Shown here piece by piece: positions 62,902 to 64,000 of a stretch of 64,000 nt of DNA (positions within the stretch are counted from its first letter, which is position 1; the number at the start of each line of letters is the position of its first letter). The notes under the pieces are model-generated. The model saw only the letters and a list, made by a program, of their open reading frames with translations. It made no database searches and had not been told where the DNA came from. Made by a program: the position numbers and the translations under genes. Source of the stretch: Pempheris klunzingeri (Eukaryota; Chordata; Actinopteri; Acropomatiformes; Pempheridae); assembly GCF_042242105.1 (NCBI RefSeq), contig NC_092020.1, forward strand, positions 16,398,788-16,462,787. Reading direction: 5' to 3'.

Positions 62902-63908
62902 CAGTGGTGGGTCGTCAGGGCCAGCAAGGCCTTCTCTGCTGGCCTAAACTCAGAATCACTGATTTACGTTTTAATATTTTCCCATTAATCATTTTAGATT
63001 ATTCCTAATTGTCTATGCTCTTCATTTCATAGCGCGTCTCTGGGCTGGGGTGCTTCCAGCAGTGTATGTCTATATTAGAGCTTTTATCTAATCATATTTC
63101 AGCCATCATGTGTTGCCAGGGTCAAAGAAATCTGCCCTGAGGCCTTCAGAATCAAAAGTGCAGGCGCCCGTAGCTTAAAATACATCACAATGAAACTGTT
63201 GCTTTAACCAATCAGATTTCAAGTTGGTGACCCCAGGGCCTTCTAGCAGGCGTACGATGACGTTAGTATTTTCACGTCCTCTGATTGGATGGTCAGAGAG
63301 CTTAGCCAAAGCTAGGGATTCTTATCTGTAGCGACCTGCACAAGCTAAAACTTTATCATAATCGCAAGTATTAATAGCAGTTTTTTTAACCCACAATGGC
63401 TGATGGAGGAGAAGATGTTAATTTGGTCGCAGATCTACTTAGAAATCCATTTTCAAGGCGGACTTTCCAAGAAGCTGGACATTTTGAGGAAATGCTGGCC
63501 CACCCCGAAGCTAGCAAGCCGGTCTCAGCCGGGGAAAAGGGTTCGTCCGCCACTTTCAGGTCAGCAACTACGAGCGGTACCCTCGGCTTACAGGCTCTGA
63601 GGAGCAAATTGTGTTTCTGAGAATGCCTGGTATTGGCAACTGAACAACTCTGTGTTTGGAGCCGAGTCAGTGGTTAGAGTGTTTGGTGACTTGTTGAATT
63701 CTTTTAATTGGGTTTCTTGCTTTAGTGATGACATTCATTCTCGTAACATGAGATACCTGTCTGCAATGCAACGTCCTGTTATACTGCCTTTCTGTATAAT
63801 ATTGATGGTTTCTATAGCCGTGACGTCATAATGATGGTATTAAGAGGTGGTTTGATTCAGGTAGGACGCCACTGAAGGCCCAGGTGTAAAATGAACGGCC
63901 CGCCACTG
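62902..63908 (+). mobile_element. Internally deleted hAT DNA transposon with 8-bp target duplication
   Basis: The 1,007-bp element begins CAGTGGTGGGTCGT and ends ACGGCCCGCCACTG; the inverted right end is CAGTGGCGGGCCGT, so 12 of the first 14 positions match. It is bounded by a perfect 8-bp direct repeat CTTTTCAT (62894-62901 and 63909-63916), the target-duplication length of hAT elements. It contains a broken transposase start (separate entry). It lies in kdrl intron 1 and is not expected to affect the protein. Confidence 0.88.
63396..63730 (+). pseudogene. hAT transposase N-terminal fragment (ZMYM1/DUF4371-like), frameshifted
   Basis: It starts MADGGEDVNLVADLL and RNPFSRRTFQE, resembling the start of the DUF4371/ZMYM1-like hAT transposases of fish. 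After codon 26 the homologous reading moves to another frame (KLDILRKCWPTPKLASRSQ), then changes again to SNYERYPRLTGSEEQIVF, and is broken by a stop. The dimerisation and catalytic DDE domains are missing. It is clearly dead. Confidence 0.7.
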
Positions 63909-64000
63909 CTTTTCATTTACCATTGTCCTTGCACACTAAACGCTATTGTTACATTATCACAGGGGAAAATTTGAGGTTGAAATGTTTGATTCAAAGGTGG
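63909..64000. other. kdrl intron 1 or upstream flank, right edge
   Basis: It contains the second copy of the hAT target duplication (63909-63916) and otherwise unique sequence. kdrl exon 1 and its promoter should lie further right. Confidence 0.4.

Overview
The window is vertebrate genomic DNA, almost certainly from a ray-finned (teleost) fish. Genes are split into short exons with GT-AG introns, most of the sequence is AT-rich intron or intergenic DNA, and there are CA/TG microsatellites and fish-type interspersed repeats. Four protein genes can be read: the 3' end of an LNX-family PDZ ubiquitin ligase on the + strand (1-1788), and then, all on the - strand, chic1 (10602 down to 6535), cdx4 (15423 down to 12165) and a type III receptor tyrosine kinase of the VEGF-receptor family, best read as kdrl, the fourth VEGFR class (62432 down to 27899). 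All splice junctions were phased by hand and each reading frame closes.

Layout. 0-3.2 kb: the last four exons of the LNX-like gene and its 3' UTR. 3.2-5.2 kb: a convergent intergenic gap with one dispersed repeat. 5.2-10.7 kb: chic1, six exons, with a CpG-rich 5' end. 10.7-15.7 kb: a short spacer, then cdx4 in three exons, with unstable AT-rich and TA/TG repeats in intron 2. 15.7-27.5 kb: about 12 kb with no gene, holding candidate cdx4 regulatory DNA, dispersed repeats and a solo LTR with an intact target duplication. 27.9-62.4 kb: exons 2 to 30 (KDR numbering) of the VEGF receptor. The signal-peptide exon was not found and probably lies beyond 64 kb. 62.9-63.9 kb: an internally deleted hAT transposon with a perfect 8-bp target duplication, in receptor intron 1.

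The order LNX - CHIC - CDX - VEGFR marks a ParaHox-type paralogon. CDX4 and CHIC1 are adjacent and co-oriented on the human X chromosome; LNX1-CHIC2-GSX2-KDR lie on human chromosome 4 and LNX2-CDX2-FLT1 on chromosome 13. The receptor is therefore the X-paralogon member, reported lost from eutherian mammals. Its protein combines KDR-like and FLT1-like signatures, as expected of such a class. The genes are neighbours by ancestry and not an operon: cdx4 patterns the posterior axis and blood, the receptor acts in endothelium, CHIC1 is a palmitoylated membrane protein and LNX proteins are PDZ scaffolds/E3 ligases.

I see no prokaryotic system, CRISPR array, rRNA or tRNA gene. The most unusual observations are the receptor's mixed tail and missing signalling tyrosines, two receptor splice acceptors that abut microsatellites, and the two mobile elements with intact target duplications.
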